Assembly (NCBI GenBank): GCA_945931665.1 | Contig: CAMEPL010000013.1 | Coordinates: 1-45,432 of the forward strand | Source: an uncultured Clostridium sp. | GTDB lineage: Bacteria; Bacillota; Clostridia; Peptostreptococcales; Peptostreptococcaceae | DNA length: 45,432 bases | Reading direction: 5' to 3' | Part shown: positions 1-8,938 of the stretch, one piece after another | Numbering within the stretch: position 1 is the stretch's first letter | Layout of the letters: each line of letters begins with the position of its first letter | Notes under the pieces: generated by a model | What the model was told of the DNA's origin: nothing | The model's database searches: none | Seen by the model: only the letters and a program-made list of their open reading frames with translations | Translations under genes and position numbers: made by a program

Positions 1-26
1 ATATTATTTTACTTAGTTCGATTTAA

Positions 27-263
27 TGTGTCCACTACTTTATACTAACACCAAATTCAGACAAGCAAAATGCGCGTATGGAAAGTGAACGTGCCCTTCA
101 GTCGGTTATATTTAGTATAATGGCGGATAATATGGAGTTATTTAAGCAGTTTAATGATAATCCTTCGTTTAAGAAATGGCTGTCGGATCTTGTTTTCAAT
201 TTAACGTATAACCCTGAAGGAAAGCCATTTGAAACTCCTTACAATGATTCAAATAACAAATAA
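27..263 (+). pseudogene. C-terminal fragment of a probable type I restriction R subunit (HsdR)
   Basis: The open frame follows a stop at 24-26. An ATG at 78 would give 61 residues, but protein-like sequence in the same frame continues upstream of it (PNSDKQNAR before MESERALQ). The fragment ends in a motif I associate with HsdR C-termini (MADNMELFKQF, NPSFKKWLSD). This suggests the tail of a longer gene whose body has been lost or frameshifted rather than a small gene. A GIY-YIG/DUF4357 gene of a kind often found beside restriction systems follows 25 nt later. The HsdR assignment is from memory of the family and is moderate; that it is a broken gene is better supported. Confidence 0.5.
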
Positions 264-288
264 GCTGTTACGAGAGAGGTAAAGGATT

Positions 289-1188
289 ATGGCTAAACGA
301 GGAAAAAGTATAAATTTGTTTTTAATGGATGGCACACCAAATGGGAGAATAAAGTGTACTCTTGCTAATTGGACAGGCGTGGCTTACAAAATACCTCGAA
401 CAGAACTAGATAAGTGCAAGGGACGCGAAGATTTATCACAGAGCGGTGTTTACTTCTTATTTGGCACTTCCGATCAAACAGACGACAATATGGTTTATAT
501 TGGTCAAGCTGGAGTACGAAAAAATGGAGAGGGTCTTCTCTGTCGGTTGATAGAACATAAGCGAAATCCTGATAAAGATTATTGGACAGAGGCTGTTGTA
601 TTCACTACGTCCAATAACTCCTTTGGTCCCACAGAGATAAGTTATCTTGAGAACCGCTTTTGTGGACTTGCAGTAGAGGCAAACCGGTATGTGGTTAAGA
701 ATGGAAACGACCCTACTCCAGGAAATATAACCGAGGAAAAAGAAAGTGAGCTTGAAGAGTTCATTGATTACGCTAAGATTATAATGGGCGCTCTTGGACA
801 TAAATTATTCGAACCACTAACAGATAAACCAAAAGCAGCTATCACTGTAGAATCTCCCGAAGAAGAATTGCTTCTCTTTATGAAGCGAAAAAGTCGTAAG
901 AGTGGACAAGTAATTGAGGCAAGCTGTAAGCAAACAAACGAGGGCTTTGTCGTCTTACAAGGCAGTCGTATAGAAACTATAGATTCTGATAGCATTCCAC
1001 CTGGAATTAAAGAACGCAGACAAAAAGCCAAAATAGATGAAAATGGAATACTTCAAGAAAACATCTTATTTCGTAGCCCATCATATGCTGCTGCCTTTGT
1101 CATTGGCGGGCACGTAAATGGACTGGTAGAATGGAAAACGAAAGACGGGGTATCATTGAAAGAAATAGAAAACAGTGAAGAAAATTAA
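289..1188 (+). CDS. GIY-YIG nuclease domain protein with C-terminal DUF4357
   Basis: 299 residues. The GIY-YIG core is visible: GVY at 53-55, VYIG at 69-72, a conserved Arg in RLIEHKR near 86 and a Glu in YLENRF near 121, matching the usual catalytic Arg and Glu of GIY-YIG nucleases. The last third (about 200-290), ending in SYAAAFVIGGHVNGLVEWK, resembles DUF4357. This domain pair is common in defence islands and beside type I restriction genes; its substrate is not established. A GAGAGG ribosome site precedes the ATG. Base composition looks less AT-rich than the neighbouring core genes, which fits acquisition by transfer. Possible roles are a restriction accessory nuclease or a stand-alone DNA-processing enzyme. 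Confidence 0.8.
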   Translation: MAKRGKSINLFLMDGTPNGRIKCTLANWTGVAYKIPRTELDKCKGREDLSQSGVYFLFGTSDQTDDNMVYIGQAGVRKNGEGLLCRLIEHKRNPDKDYWTEAVVFTTSNNSFGPTEISYLENRFCGLAVEANRYVVKNGNDPTPGNITEEKESELEEFIDYAKIIMGALGHKLFEPLTDKPKAAITVESPEEELLLFMKRKSRKSGQVIEASCKQTNEGFVVLQGSRIETIDSDSIPPGIKERRQKAKIDENGILQENILFRSPSYAAAFVIGGHVNGLVEWKTKDGVSLKEIENSEEN

Positions 1189-1294
1189 GCGGAAATTTAC
1201 ATCCATCCTGTCTCCTCAACCCTGTTAATATATCTAACCTATCAACTCAACCCTATCACTTTCAAGGCAGTTGATATGTTACCGCAAACAATAA

Positions 1295-1371
1295 AAATAA
1301 GGGTTTTCTGACATTATTTCTTCCGGCAAAGTAACCGTGAGAAAAACCTAATGTCTGGAAACCCTTTATTT
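1295..1371. repeat. 77-nt imperfect palindrome (MITE-like or bidirectional terminator)
   Basis: A left arm at 1295-1316 (AAATAAGGGTTTTCTGACAT...) and a right arm at 1349-1371 (...ATGTCTGGAAACCCTTTATT) are near-perfect inverted repeats. The 32-nt centre carries a smaller nested hairpin (CGG...CCG flanked by TTTCT...AGAAA). The whole element could fold as one long hairpin. On the minus strand it lies just after rlmD and ends in a T-rich run, so it may terminate that transcript. Its composition and its position at the edge of the accessory patch also fit a small non-autonomous mobile element. Confidence 0.6.
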
Positions 1372-1390
1372 ATCAGTATTTTTAGTAGAG

Positions 1391-2755
1391 CTACTTCTCA
1401 ACCCTTGACATCAATACCACGCACTCGACATGTACACTATGTGGGAACATATCTACAGGTTGAATCTCATGACACTTATATCCTCTTTCATTTAAGTAAG
1501 CTAAATCTCTTGCAAGCGTAGATGGATTACAAGAAACATAAACTACTCTGTCTGGTTGCATAGAAATAATAGTATCTAGAACTTTCTCATCGCATCCTTT
1601 TCTTGGTGGATCGACAACTACTACATTAGCTCTTTTTCCTTCTTTATACATCTTAGGAACAACTTCTTCAGCTTTTCCAACATAGAACTCGACATTATCC
1701 ATGTTATTTATTTTAGCATTTCTCTTAGCATCTTTTATTGCGTCTTCTACTATTTCTATTCCGTATACCTTCTTAGCTTTTTGAGCCAAGAACAATGATA
1801 TAGTACCTATTCCACAATAAATATCGAATACAGTATCATTCTCGCCTAAATTTGCATATTCTAAAGCCTTGTTATATAAAACTTCAGTTTGAAGTGGATT
1901 TACTTGGAAGAACGATAATGGTGATATTTCAAATACTAATTCACCTATATAGTCTCTAATCATTCCATCTCCATAAGCAACTATATTTTCTTTTCCTAAA
2001 ATAACATTAGTTTTTTGTGTATTAACATTTACAACAAGAGTTTTAAATCCTGGTATATTTTCCTTTAAAACTGATGCTAATTCTTTTAAATAAGGTAATT
2101 TTTTACCATTAGCTACTAAAACGATCATAACTTCACCTGTAGTAAATCCAACTTTAGTTACTACATGTCTTAATAAACCTTTATGTGTTTTTTCATCATA
2201 AATACTTACATTATAAGCTCTAATATAAGTTTTTATTATTTTTATTATTTTATCATTTACTTCATGTTGTATTATACATTCATCAGTCGATATCAAGTCA
2301 TGACTTTTCTTTTTATAAAATCCTATAACAGGCATATTGTCTTTCTTTTGAATTGGAAATTGAGCTTTATTTCTATATCTAAAAGGATGTTCCATTCCTA
2401 GAGTGTCGTGAACTACGACATCGTCTAGTTTACCAATCCTACTTATAACTTGTTTTACTTCATTTGTTTTTATATCAAGCTGTTTTTGATAGTCTAGTTC
2501 TTGAATTTGGCATCCACCACACTGTCTAAGACTTTCACTGCATTTTCTAGCAACTCTAAATGGTGATTTTTCAATTATTTCTACCATATCTCCAACAGCA
2601 TAATTCTTTTTAGATTTTGTAATTTTAACTTTTATTTTATCCTGTATAAGTCCACCATCGACAAATACAGTAAAACCTTCGTATTTTCCAATTCCTACGC
2701 CACCTTGACCTATATCTACTATATCTACTATATACTCTTTATTTTTTGATAACAT
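1391..2755 (-). CDS. rlmD: 23S rRNA (uracil-5-)-methyltransferase RlmD/RumA family
   Basis: 454 residues from ATG 2755, which has CGGAGG upstream; the longer frame would need a TTG at 2794 lying before that ribosome site. Residues 1-60 are a TRAM-type RNA-binding domain. C72, C79, C82 and C160 are placed as the [4Fe-4S] ligands of this family. The C-terminal half is an AdoMet methyltransferase with VFDIYCGIGTISLFLA, DPPRKGC, and SCNPSTLARDL containing the probable catalytic Cys (about 409). Such enzymes transfer methyl to C5 of specific uridines in 23S rRNA. Firmicutes carry several paralogues (RlmCD and others), so the exact target uridine is not certain. Confidence 0.85.
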   Translation of the reverse strand: MLSKNKEYIVDIVDIGQGGVGIGKYEGFTVFVDGGLIQDKIKVKITKSKKNYAVGDMVEIIEKSPFRVARKCSESLRQCGGCQIQELDYQKQLDIKTNEVKQVISRIGKLDDVVVHDTLGMEHPFRYRNKAQFPIQKKDNMPVIGFYKKKSHDLISTDECIIQHEVNDKIIKIIKTYIRAYNVSIYDEKTHKGLLRHVVTKVGFTTGEVMIVLVANGKKLPYLKELASVLKENIPGFKTLVVNVNTQKTNVILGKENIVAYGDGMIRDYIGELVFEISPLSFFQVNPLQTEVLYNKALEYANLGENDTVFDIYCGIGTISLFLAQKAKKVYGIEIVEDAIKDAKRNAKINNMDNVEFYVGKAEEVVPKMYKEGKRANVVVVDPPRKGCDEKVLDTIISMQPDRVVYVSCNPSTLARDLAYLNERGYKCHEIQPVDMFPHSVHVECVVLMSRVEK

Positions 2756-2809
2756 AGGTTCCCTTTTCCTCCGAACAATTTTTTTTGACTTCAAAAATTT
2801 ATTTTACCA

Positions 2810-2835
2810 AAAAAATAAGGACTTATAAAGTCCTT
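2810..2835 (-). terminator. Rho-independent terminator overlapping the end of the membrane protein gene
   Basis: AAGGACTT (2817-2824) and AAGTCCTT (2828-2835) form an 8-bp stem with a 3-nt loop. On the minus strand it is followed by a T-rich run. The hairpin includes the stop codon region of the gene above it. Confidence 0.75.
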
Positions 2836-3526
2836 AAATAAATAAATCTTTATTTTTAAATCCAAAATACAATTGACAACATGCTGCTATCAGTAATAAT
2901 ATACCTCCGACAAATCCTATGTATATTAATTTTTCAGATAATGCTTGACTTAAACCTGTGTCAACTATTGCCTTTACATATGTATCAAAATCACCCATAG
3001 CTTGTATTCCATATCTAATCCATGTAACTGCGGTCATAATTCCAACTGGCACTACACTCATACTCATATAAAATCCATTTATTGATCTTTTTTTACATCC
3101 TCTTACTCCAAGGAATATTGGTACTAAAAAAATAAGTGGTAATATATAACCGTAAAATTGAGGTGTAAACGCCATAAATAACGCCGCTGTTAAATAAAAA
3201 CTAAGAAGATAATGTTTTAGATTATTAGTTTTTCCTTCAAAGTCCATTAAAGACGCTTTTAAATATCTAATATAAATTGGAATATCATTTGCTACGTTAT
3301 CTACATGTTTTCCGCCTCTTATATCTCTAAGAAGCTCATTCCCTTTTTTATTTAATTGGTTGTATTGTGTTGAAAAATAATCTGGTAGTTCTAAGTCTTT
3401 ATATTGCTGATTTAGTTTATCTAAATCAGATAAATACTTACCTTTTTGTCTATCTTTGATGCCTTTTAATTTTTTTATCTCTTTACTTAGATTATTAATT
3501 GTTAATGCTACTGTATTTGAACCCAA
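2834..3526 (-). CDS. Unrecognised membrane protein with N-terminal coiled-coil-like region
   Basis: 230 residues, starting at TTG 3526 about 10 nt after AAAGGGGGG. I do not recognise the family. Residues 1-95 are charged and Lys/Leu/Glu-rich (INNLSKEIKKLKG, LDKLNQQYKDL), compatible with a cytoplasmic helical or coiled-coil region. From about residue 100 there are probably four membrane segments (near 105-122, 127-142, 152-168 and 202-222), with a Cys-Lys-Lys-Arg loop after the second. There is no signal peptide and no catalytic motif that I can see. It is followed by its own terminator and separated from the upstream MetS/NSS genes, so it is probably transcribed alone. Confidence 0.7.
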   Translation of the reverse strand: MGSNTVALTINNLSKEIKKLKGIKDRQKGKYLSDLDKLNQQYKDLELPDYFSTQYNQLNKKGNELLRDIRGGKHVDNVANDIPIYIRYLKASLMDFEGKTNNLKHYLLSFYLTAALFMAFTPQFYGYILPLIFLVPIFLGVRGCKKRSINGFYMSMSVVPVGIMTAVTWIRYGIQAMGDFDTYVKAIVDTGLSQALSEKLIYIGFVGGILLLIAACCQLYFGFKNKDLFI

Positions 3527-3748
3527 TTAGTACACCCCCCTTTATTTAAATATATAATTTATTTATGAATACAATTTAAACATATTCTTAATATAAGTAT
3601 AATTCCTTCTAATTAAATTTCAAATAAAAATTTTATAAAAAAATCTTTATTCTAAAAGACCTTTTAAGAATATATATTCTTGTGAACCCCATAAACACAA
3701 ATTATAATTATTCATAATTTTAAAATGAATATAATTTCTTATGTTTTA

Positions 3749-3780
3749 TAAAAAAACCCCACAAAACTTTTGTAGGGTTT
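3749..3780 (-). terminator. Terminator after the NSS/MetS transcription unit
   Basis: An inverted repeat pairs AAACCCCACAAAA (3754-3766) with TTTTGTAGGGTTT (3768-3780), with one mismatch. A T run follows on the minus strand; the plus strand also has a T-rich tail. The rest of 3527-3750 is AT-rich and I see no gene in it. Confidence 0.8.
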
Positions 3781-3824
3781 TCTTTTTTGATTTAGTTATA
3801 TAACTTTAAAGCTTTATGCTGTTA

Positions 3825-3923
3825 CTATGCTTGATTGCTAACTATTTTTCTTAAAGCTACTGCTGCTGTTCCTAATATAGCAACCCAAACAATACCTAAA
3901 AATGTATATGCTGCACCTGTCAT
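3825..3923 (-). CDS. MetS-like small subunit of an NSS-family transporter
   Basis: A 32-residue peptide (MTGAAYTFLGIVWVAILG..., ending RKIVSNQA), with ATG at 3921-3923 and TAG at 3825-3827. It is one hydrophobic helix followed by a short basic tail. AAAGGATGGTG precedes the ATG. It lies 55 nt after the NSS transporter gene on the same strand. Known MetS proteins are tiny single-helix subunits of MetPS-type methionine/alanine NSS transporters, encoded directly after the large subunit; this peptide matches in size, hydrophobicity and position. The gene is easily missed because of its length. Confidence 0.8.
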   Translation of the reverse strand: MTGAAYTFLGIVWVAILGTAAVALRKIVSNQA

Positions 3924-3978
3924 GATAATTCACCATCCTTTATTTATTAAACACGACTAAGTAATTATTTTAATGCAA

Positions 3979-5550
3979 CTAAGCATTTGCTTTGTTAGAT
4001 TCTATTTCATCTTTATATTTACGTTTGATAGCTCTATATGTTTGTGCAAATCCAATTATTAATACTACTACAACAACTAATCTTGCTGCATTTACCCAAG
4101 GAGCCATATATTCAATTCCTTCGATATATGATGGAGTGATTTTAAAGTTACCAGCTGTCCAGTAGTCTTTTGTGAATATTGCTAAGAATACTATTATACA
4201 AATTGGTGTTAAGAATTGATGGAATACTCTATAGAACCATTTTGGTACATGCCATAATCCACCTCTGTTCATTTCTTCTAGACCTTCATCTTTAACTAAC
4301 CATGCAAGAGTTATAACTTCTAGTAATCCAAGAACAATTAGTAAGTAGTTACCTATCCAGTTATCTACTTCTGTAAAGTAAATTAAGTTAGCTTCACCAG
4401 TTATTATACCTTCAGCAGCTATTGGAGCACCTACTATTAAGTATAATACGAATATTAGTAATGCACCTTTGTTTCTTTGTACGCCTAATTCTTCTTCTAG
4501 TAATGCAACTAAGTAGTTGTACATTGCTATTGCAGATGTAAATCCTGCAAAGAATAATAAGAAGAACCATACTGCACCGAATATTCTACCACCAGCCATT
4601 GTAGTGAATACATTTGGTAATGCCATAAATGCTAAACCTATACTACCTTTTATACCTTCTGGTCCAAGGAATGCATATGAAATAGGTATAACAGATGTAC
4701 CAGCTAATATAACTTCAGCAAATTCATTTAATGCTACAGTTGCTACAGAAGCTGTTACTATATCTTCATCTGGTTGTAGGTATGATGCGTAGTTACAAAT
4801 TATACCCATTCCTAAAGATAACGTAAAGAATATTTGACCTGTAGCAGTAACTATTGAAGCTGATGTTAACTGACTTAAGTCTGGATTCCAAATGAAATTT
4901 AAACCTTTCATAGATGACCAATCTGGATTTACAGGAGCGCCTAATGTTACGGCTCTTACTGCTAATATGATACCAAATACATATATAGCTGGCATCATTA
5001 CTTTAGCCCAAGCTTCTATACCTTCAGATACACCTTTCATAACTGCCCATCCTAAAGATGCTAAACCTATAATCCAGAATATTAAGTTTTTAGGATCAGT
5101 GACATAGTTTACAAAGAATGCTCCAGAATCTACACCTACATATCCACCAGTTAATGAATTAACTGCGTATCCTAATGACCAACCTATGATATGAGTGTAA
5201 TATGAGTTAACTAATACAGTTACCCCAAAACCTATTGCTCCACATACAGAGCCTAATATGATTGCTTTTTTAGGAGATATTGCTTTTTTAGCTTGTATAT
5301 ATACCATTGGACCAACTGTACCATGTCCATGAGCACCACCATAACGTCCTATTGTCCATTCAACTAACATTGTAGGTAAACCTATAACGATTAGTGCGAA
5401 GAAATAAGGAATCATGAATGCTCCACCACCATTAGTGGCTGCTATATATGGGAAACGCCAAAAGTTACCAAGCCCAACTGCATTCCCTGCCATTGCAAGA
5501 ATCAGACCTATCTTCGAACCCCATTGATCTCTGTTTTGATTATCTGCCAT
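3979..5550 (-). CDS. Sodium:neurotransmitter symporter (NSS/SNF) family amino acid transporter
   Basis: 523 residues with twelve likely membrane helices. The N-terminus has the NSS signature: WGSKIGLILAMAGNAVGLGNFWRFPY, split here as WGSKIGLILAMAG and NAVGLGNFWRFPY (helix 1, Na+/substrate-binding unwound region). Bacterial members (LeuT, MhsT, MetP) import amino acids with Na+. The small MetS-like gene downstream argues for a MetP-like methionine or alanine importer, though substrate cannot be read from sequence. The start is well supported by AAGGAGGGG. The upstream region contains a promoter followed at once by a terminator (5722-5811), so expression may be controlled by attenuation. Confidence 0.9.
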   Translation of the reverse strand: MADNQNRDQWGSKIGLILAMAGNAVGLGNFWRFPYIAATNGGGAFMIPYFFALIVIGLPTMLVEWTIGRYGGAHGHGTVGPMVYIQAKKAISPKKAIILGSVCGAIGFGVTVLVNSYYTHIIGWSLGYAVNSLTGGYVGVDSGAFFVNYVTDPKNLIFWIIGLASLGWAVMKGVSEGIEAWAKVMMPAIYVFGIILAVRAVTLGAPVNPDWSSMKGLNFIWNPDLSQLTSASIVTATGQIFFTLSLGMGIICNYASYLQPDEDIVTASVATVALNEFAEVILAGTSVIPISYAFLGPEGIKGSIGLAFMALPNVFTTMAGGRIFGAVWFFLLFFAGFTSAIAMYNYLVALLEEELGVQRNKGALLIFVLYLIVGAPIAAEGIITGEANLIYFTEVDNWIGNYLLIVLGLLEVITLAWLVKDEGLEEMNRGGLWHVPKWFYRVFHQFLTPICIIVFLAIFTKDYWTAGNFKITPSYIEGIEYMAPWVNAARLVVVVVLIIGFAQTYRAIKRKYKDEIESNKANA

Positions 5551-5721
5551 TTTTACCCCTCCTTTTTTTAAATATTATGACCTAAACAAAACAAATATAA
5601 CTTAAATAAATCAGAAACATAACTTCAATTTAATAAAACATTAATTCTATGTTTGTAACTGAATTTAAATTGCATTATATTATAACTTTTAATATTTTAT
5701 TAAATTTTCTGACTATTGTTT

Positions 5722-5768
5722 TTATAAAAAAGACCACTAAATTTAAAGCATCTGCTATATTAGTGGCC
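5722..5768 (-). terminator. Terminator or attenuator in the NSS gene leader
   Basis: GACCACTAA (5732-5740) pairs with TTAGTGGCC (5760-5768) through one G-U pair. Six T residues follow on the minus strand. It lies about 180 nt before the NSS start and only some 15-20 nt after the -10 of the promoter at 5783-5811. It therefore ends either a very short RNA or a regulated leader. I could not match it to a T-box or a known riboswitch. Confidence 0.65.
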
Positions 5769-5782
5769 CTCTTTATAAAATA

Positions 5783-5811
5783 ATAGTATCATCATTTTAA
5801 ATAAATTTCAA
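5783..5811 (-). promoter_or_regulatory. Sigma-A-type promoter
   Basis: TTGAAA (5811-5806) and TACTAT (5788-5783) on the minus strand are separated by exactly 17 nt. Transcription would begin near 5776 and meet the hairpin at 5768 almost immediately. Confidence 0.55.
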
Positions 5812-5870
5812 TAATTATTTGAAAATTTTACCACAACAGTTAAATTTTATAAGCTTTTCTCCAAAATAAA

Positions 5871-5912
5871 AAGAGAATTATATTTATTAAATTCTATAAA
5901 TATAATTCTCTT
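5871..5912 (-). terminator. Bidirectional terminator after pyk
   Basis: A perfect 17-bp stem joins 5871-5887 and 5896-5912 with an 8-nt loop. T-rich runs lie on both sides. It stands about 50 nt after the pyk stop codon. The rest of 5551-5963 is AT-rich leader DNA for the NSS gene. Confidence 0.85.
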
Positions 5913-5963
5913 TTTTTTTATTTTACAAAGTATATTTAACACATAATTTAGGATAACAATTTT

Positions 5964-7724
5964 TTATAAAACTCTACTTGATCCTCTGTAAACTACTCCT
6001 CTAGTAGCATCTACAGTTACTATTTCCCCGTTTTCAACTTTGTTCATTATATCAGTAGCTGACATTACAACTGGTTTACCTAAGTTTATTCCAACTATAG
6101 CAGCGTGTGAAGTCATTCCTCCATCTTCAGTTATTATAGCAGCAGCTTTTTCTATATATTGATTCATATCTGCATTAGTCATAGATGTAACTAATATGTC
6201 ACCTTCATTGAAGTTTACACAAGTTTCTCCATCTTTAACGATTTTAACTTTTCCTTCAACAGTGTCTCTACCTACACCCATACCCATTGCTATTTCTTCA
6301 CTCATTACGTGAACTTTTATTAAGTTAGTAGTACCACTTTCACCAACTGGTACACCAGCAGTTACTACAACTAATTCACCTTGTTTTACAAATTCAGCTT
6401 CTTTAGCAGCATTTATAGAGTATTCTATAACATCATCTGTATTTTTTGCTTGGTCAGCTTGTACTGAATAAACTCCCCAGCTTAAAGCTAATTGTCTTCT
6501 AGTTCTTTCACTGTCAGTAGCAGCTATTATAGGTGTTTTAGGTCTGAATTTAGATACCATTCTAGCTGTATATCCTGAAGAAGTTGAAGATACTATTGCA
6601 GAAGCATTTAACTCTATTGCAGTTGTACAAGTAGCATAACTTATAGCATCTGTTACTGTAGATCCTTTTAAGTTTCTTTCTTTTAATATTTCTTCATATT
6701 TTAAAGTTTCTTCTATTCTTTTTGATATTGATGCCATAACTTTAACAGCTTCAACTGGGTATTTACCAGCAGCAGTTTCTCCTGAAAGCATTATCGCATC
6801 AGTTCCATCGTATATAGCGTTTGCAACGTCTGTTACTTCTGCTCTTGTTGGTCTAGGATTTCTTATCATAGAGTCTAACATTTGAGTAGCAGTTATAACT
6901 GGTTTCCCTAATTCATTACATTTTTTTATCATATCTTTTTGTATTATTGGTATTTCTTCTGTAGGAACTTCAACTCCTAAGTCACCTCTTGCTACCATTA
7001 AACCATCAGAAACTTGTAGTATTTCATCTAAGTTTTCTACACCTTCTTGGTTTTCTATTTTAGATATTATTTGTATATGAGTAGCGTTGTTGTTTTCTAA
7101 TATTTCTCTTATAGCTAATACGTCAGAAGCTTTTCTAACGAAAGATGCAGCTATAAAGTCTATATCTTGTTCTATACCAAATTCTATATCACTTATATCT
7201 TTTGGTGTTAATGCTGGTAAGTTGATTTTTACTCCTGGTAAGTTAACACCTTTGTGGTTTTTAACTATTCCTGAATTTTCAACTGTACAGATTATGTCAT
7301 TCCCTTTTATTTCGTTTATTTTTAATCCAACAAGACCATCATCGATAAGTATAGTATCCCCAACTTTAACATCGTTAACTAATTCTTTGTAACTTACTGT
7401 ACATTTTTCTTTTGTCCCTAAAACATCGTCCATAGTTACTATGAATTGTTGCCCTTGTTCTAAAAGAACTTCTGGATCTGCAAATTTTCCTGTTCTTATT
7501 TCTGGACCTTTAGTATCTAATAATAATGCTACTGGTACATTTAATTTTTCTCTTACTCTTTTAGCAGTGTCCATTCTTTCTTTTTGTTCTGCGTGGTCTC
7601 CATGAGAGAAATTAAATCTACACACATTAAGACCATTTTCTACTAATTGTGTTAATACCTCTTCGCTGTCAGAAGCAGGTCCTAGTGTACAAACTATTTT
7701 AGTTTTTTTTGCATTTTTTAACAT
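5964..7724 (-). CDS. pyk: Pyruvate kinase with C-terminal PEP-utilising domain
   Basis: 586 residues. It converts phosphoenolpyruvate and ADP to pyruvate and ATP. The barrel domain starts KTKIVCTLGPAS and includes the catalytic segments ISKIENQEG, MVARGDLGVE and ITATQMLDSMI; the allosteric C domain follows to about 475. The last 110 residues are an extra swivelling domain with ITEDGGMTSHAAIVG, the phosphohistidine motif of PEP-utilising enzymes, as in Bacillus-type pyruvate kinases; the His may not be catalytic here. AGGAGG precedes the ATG. pfkA lies 82 nt upstream on the same strand, giving the common pfkA-pyk pair, probably one operon ended by the hairpin at 5871-5912. Confidence 0.97.
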   Translation of the reverse strand: MLKNAKKTKIVCTLGPASDSEEVLTQLVENGLNVCRFNFSHGDHAEQKERMDTAKRVREKLNVPVALLLDTKGPEIRTGKFADPEVLLEQGQQFIVTMDDVLGTKEKCTVSYKELVNDVKVGDTILIDDGLVGLKINEIKGNDIICTVENSGIVKNHKGVNLPGVKINLPALTPKDISDIEFGIEQDIDFIAASFVRKASDVLAIREILENNNATHIQIISKIENQEGVENLDEILQVSDGLMVARGDLGVEVPTEEIPIIQKDMIKKCNELGKPVITATQMLDSMIRNPRPTRAEVTDVANAIYDGTDAIMLSGETAAGKYPVEAVKVMASISKRIEETLKYEEILKERNLKGSTVTDAISYATCTTAIELNASAIVSSTSSGYTARMVSKFRPKTPIIAATDSERTRRQLALSWGVYSVQADQAKNTDDVIEYSINAAKEAEFVKQGELVVVTAGVPVGESGTTNLIKVHVMSEEIAMGMGVGRDTVEGKVKIVKDGETCVNFNEGDILVTSMTNADMNQYIEKAAAIITEDGGMTSHAAIVGINLGKPVVMSATDIMNKVENGEIVTVDATRGVVYRGSSRVL

Positions 7725-7806
7725 AAATGTTATCCTCCTAAATTTTGTTACATAAATTATTATATAATTAAAACTATAAAAAATAGTATTTTTGACTTTT
7801 ATAGCA

Positions 7807-8769
<963 letters not shown>

Positions 8770-8790
8770 CTACCTCCTAAAACCATTTTC

Positions 8791-8813
8791 CTAGGGACAA
8801 TTATTGTCCCTAG
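8791..8813. promoter_or_regulatory. Perfect palindrome in the pfkA leader (possible operator)
   Basis: Ten bases (CTAGGGACAA) are repeated exactly in inverted orientation (TTGTCCCTAG) around a 3-nt centre. It sits 10-12 nt upstream of the pfkA ribosome site and downstream of the likely -10 at 8870. It lacks a T run in the direction of dnaE or pfkA transcription, so a repressor operator or an mRNA hairpin is more likely than a terminator. Confidence 0.5.
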
Positions 8814-8869
8814 ACATATTATTTATCCCATGTTAATTAAAAAAACTTACCCAATTCATATACTACGAT

Positions 8870-8878
8870 ATTATACCA
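8870..8878 (-). promoter_or_regulatory. Extended -10 promoter for pfkA-pyk
   Basis: The minus strand reads TGGTATAAT, an extended -10. No good -35 is visible. It lies within one of two direct repeats of a CCCAAAAATAT-containing segment (8863-8888 and 8899-8921). Confidence 0.45.
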
Positions 8879-8938
8879 TATTTTTGGGAAAAATTTAGCT
8901 ATATCGTATTATATTTTTGGGTATTTTATATTATTTTG

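Noticed and set aside
5722-5811. T-box or S-box riboswitch before the NSS gene
   Set aside because: No T-box sequence (AGGGTGGNACCGCG-like) or SAM aptamer core is present; only a promoter and a simple hairpin are seen.
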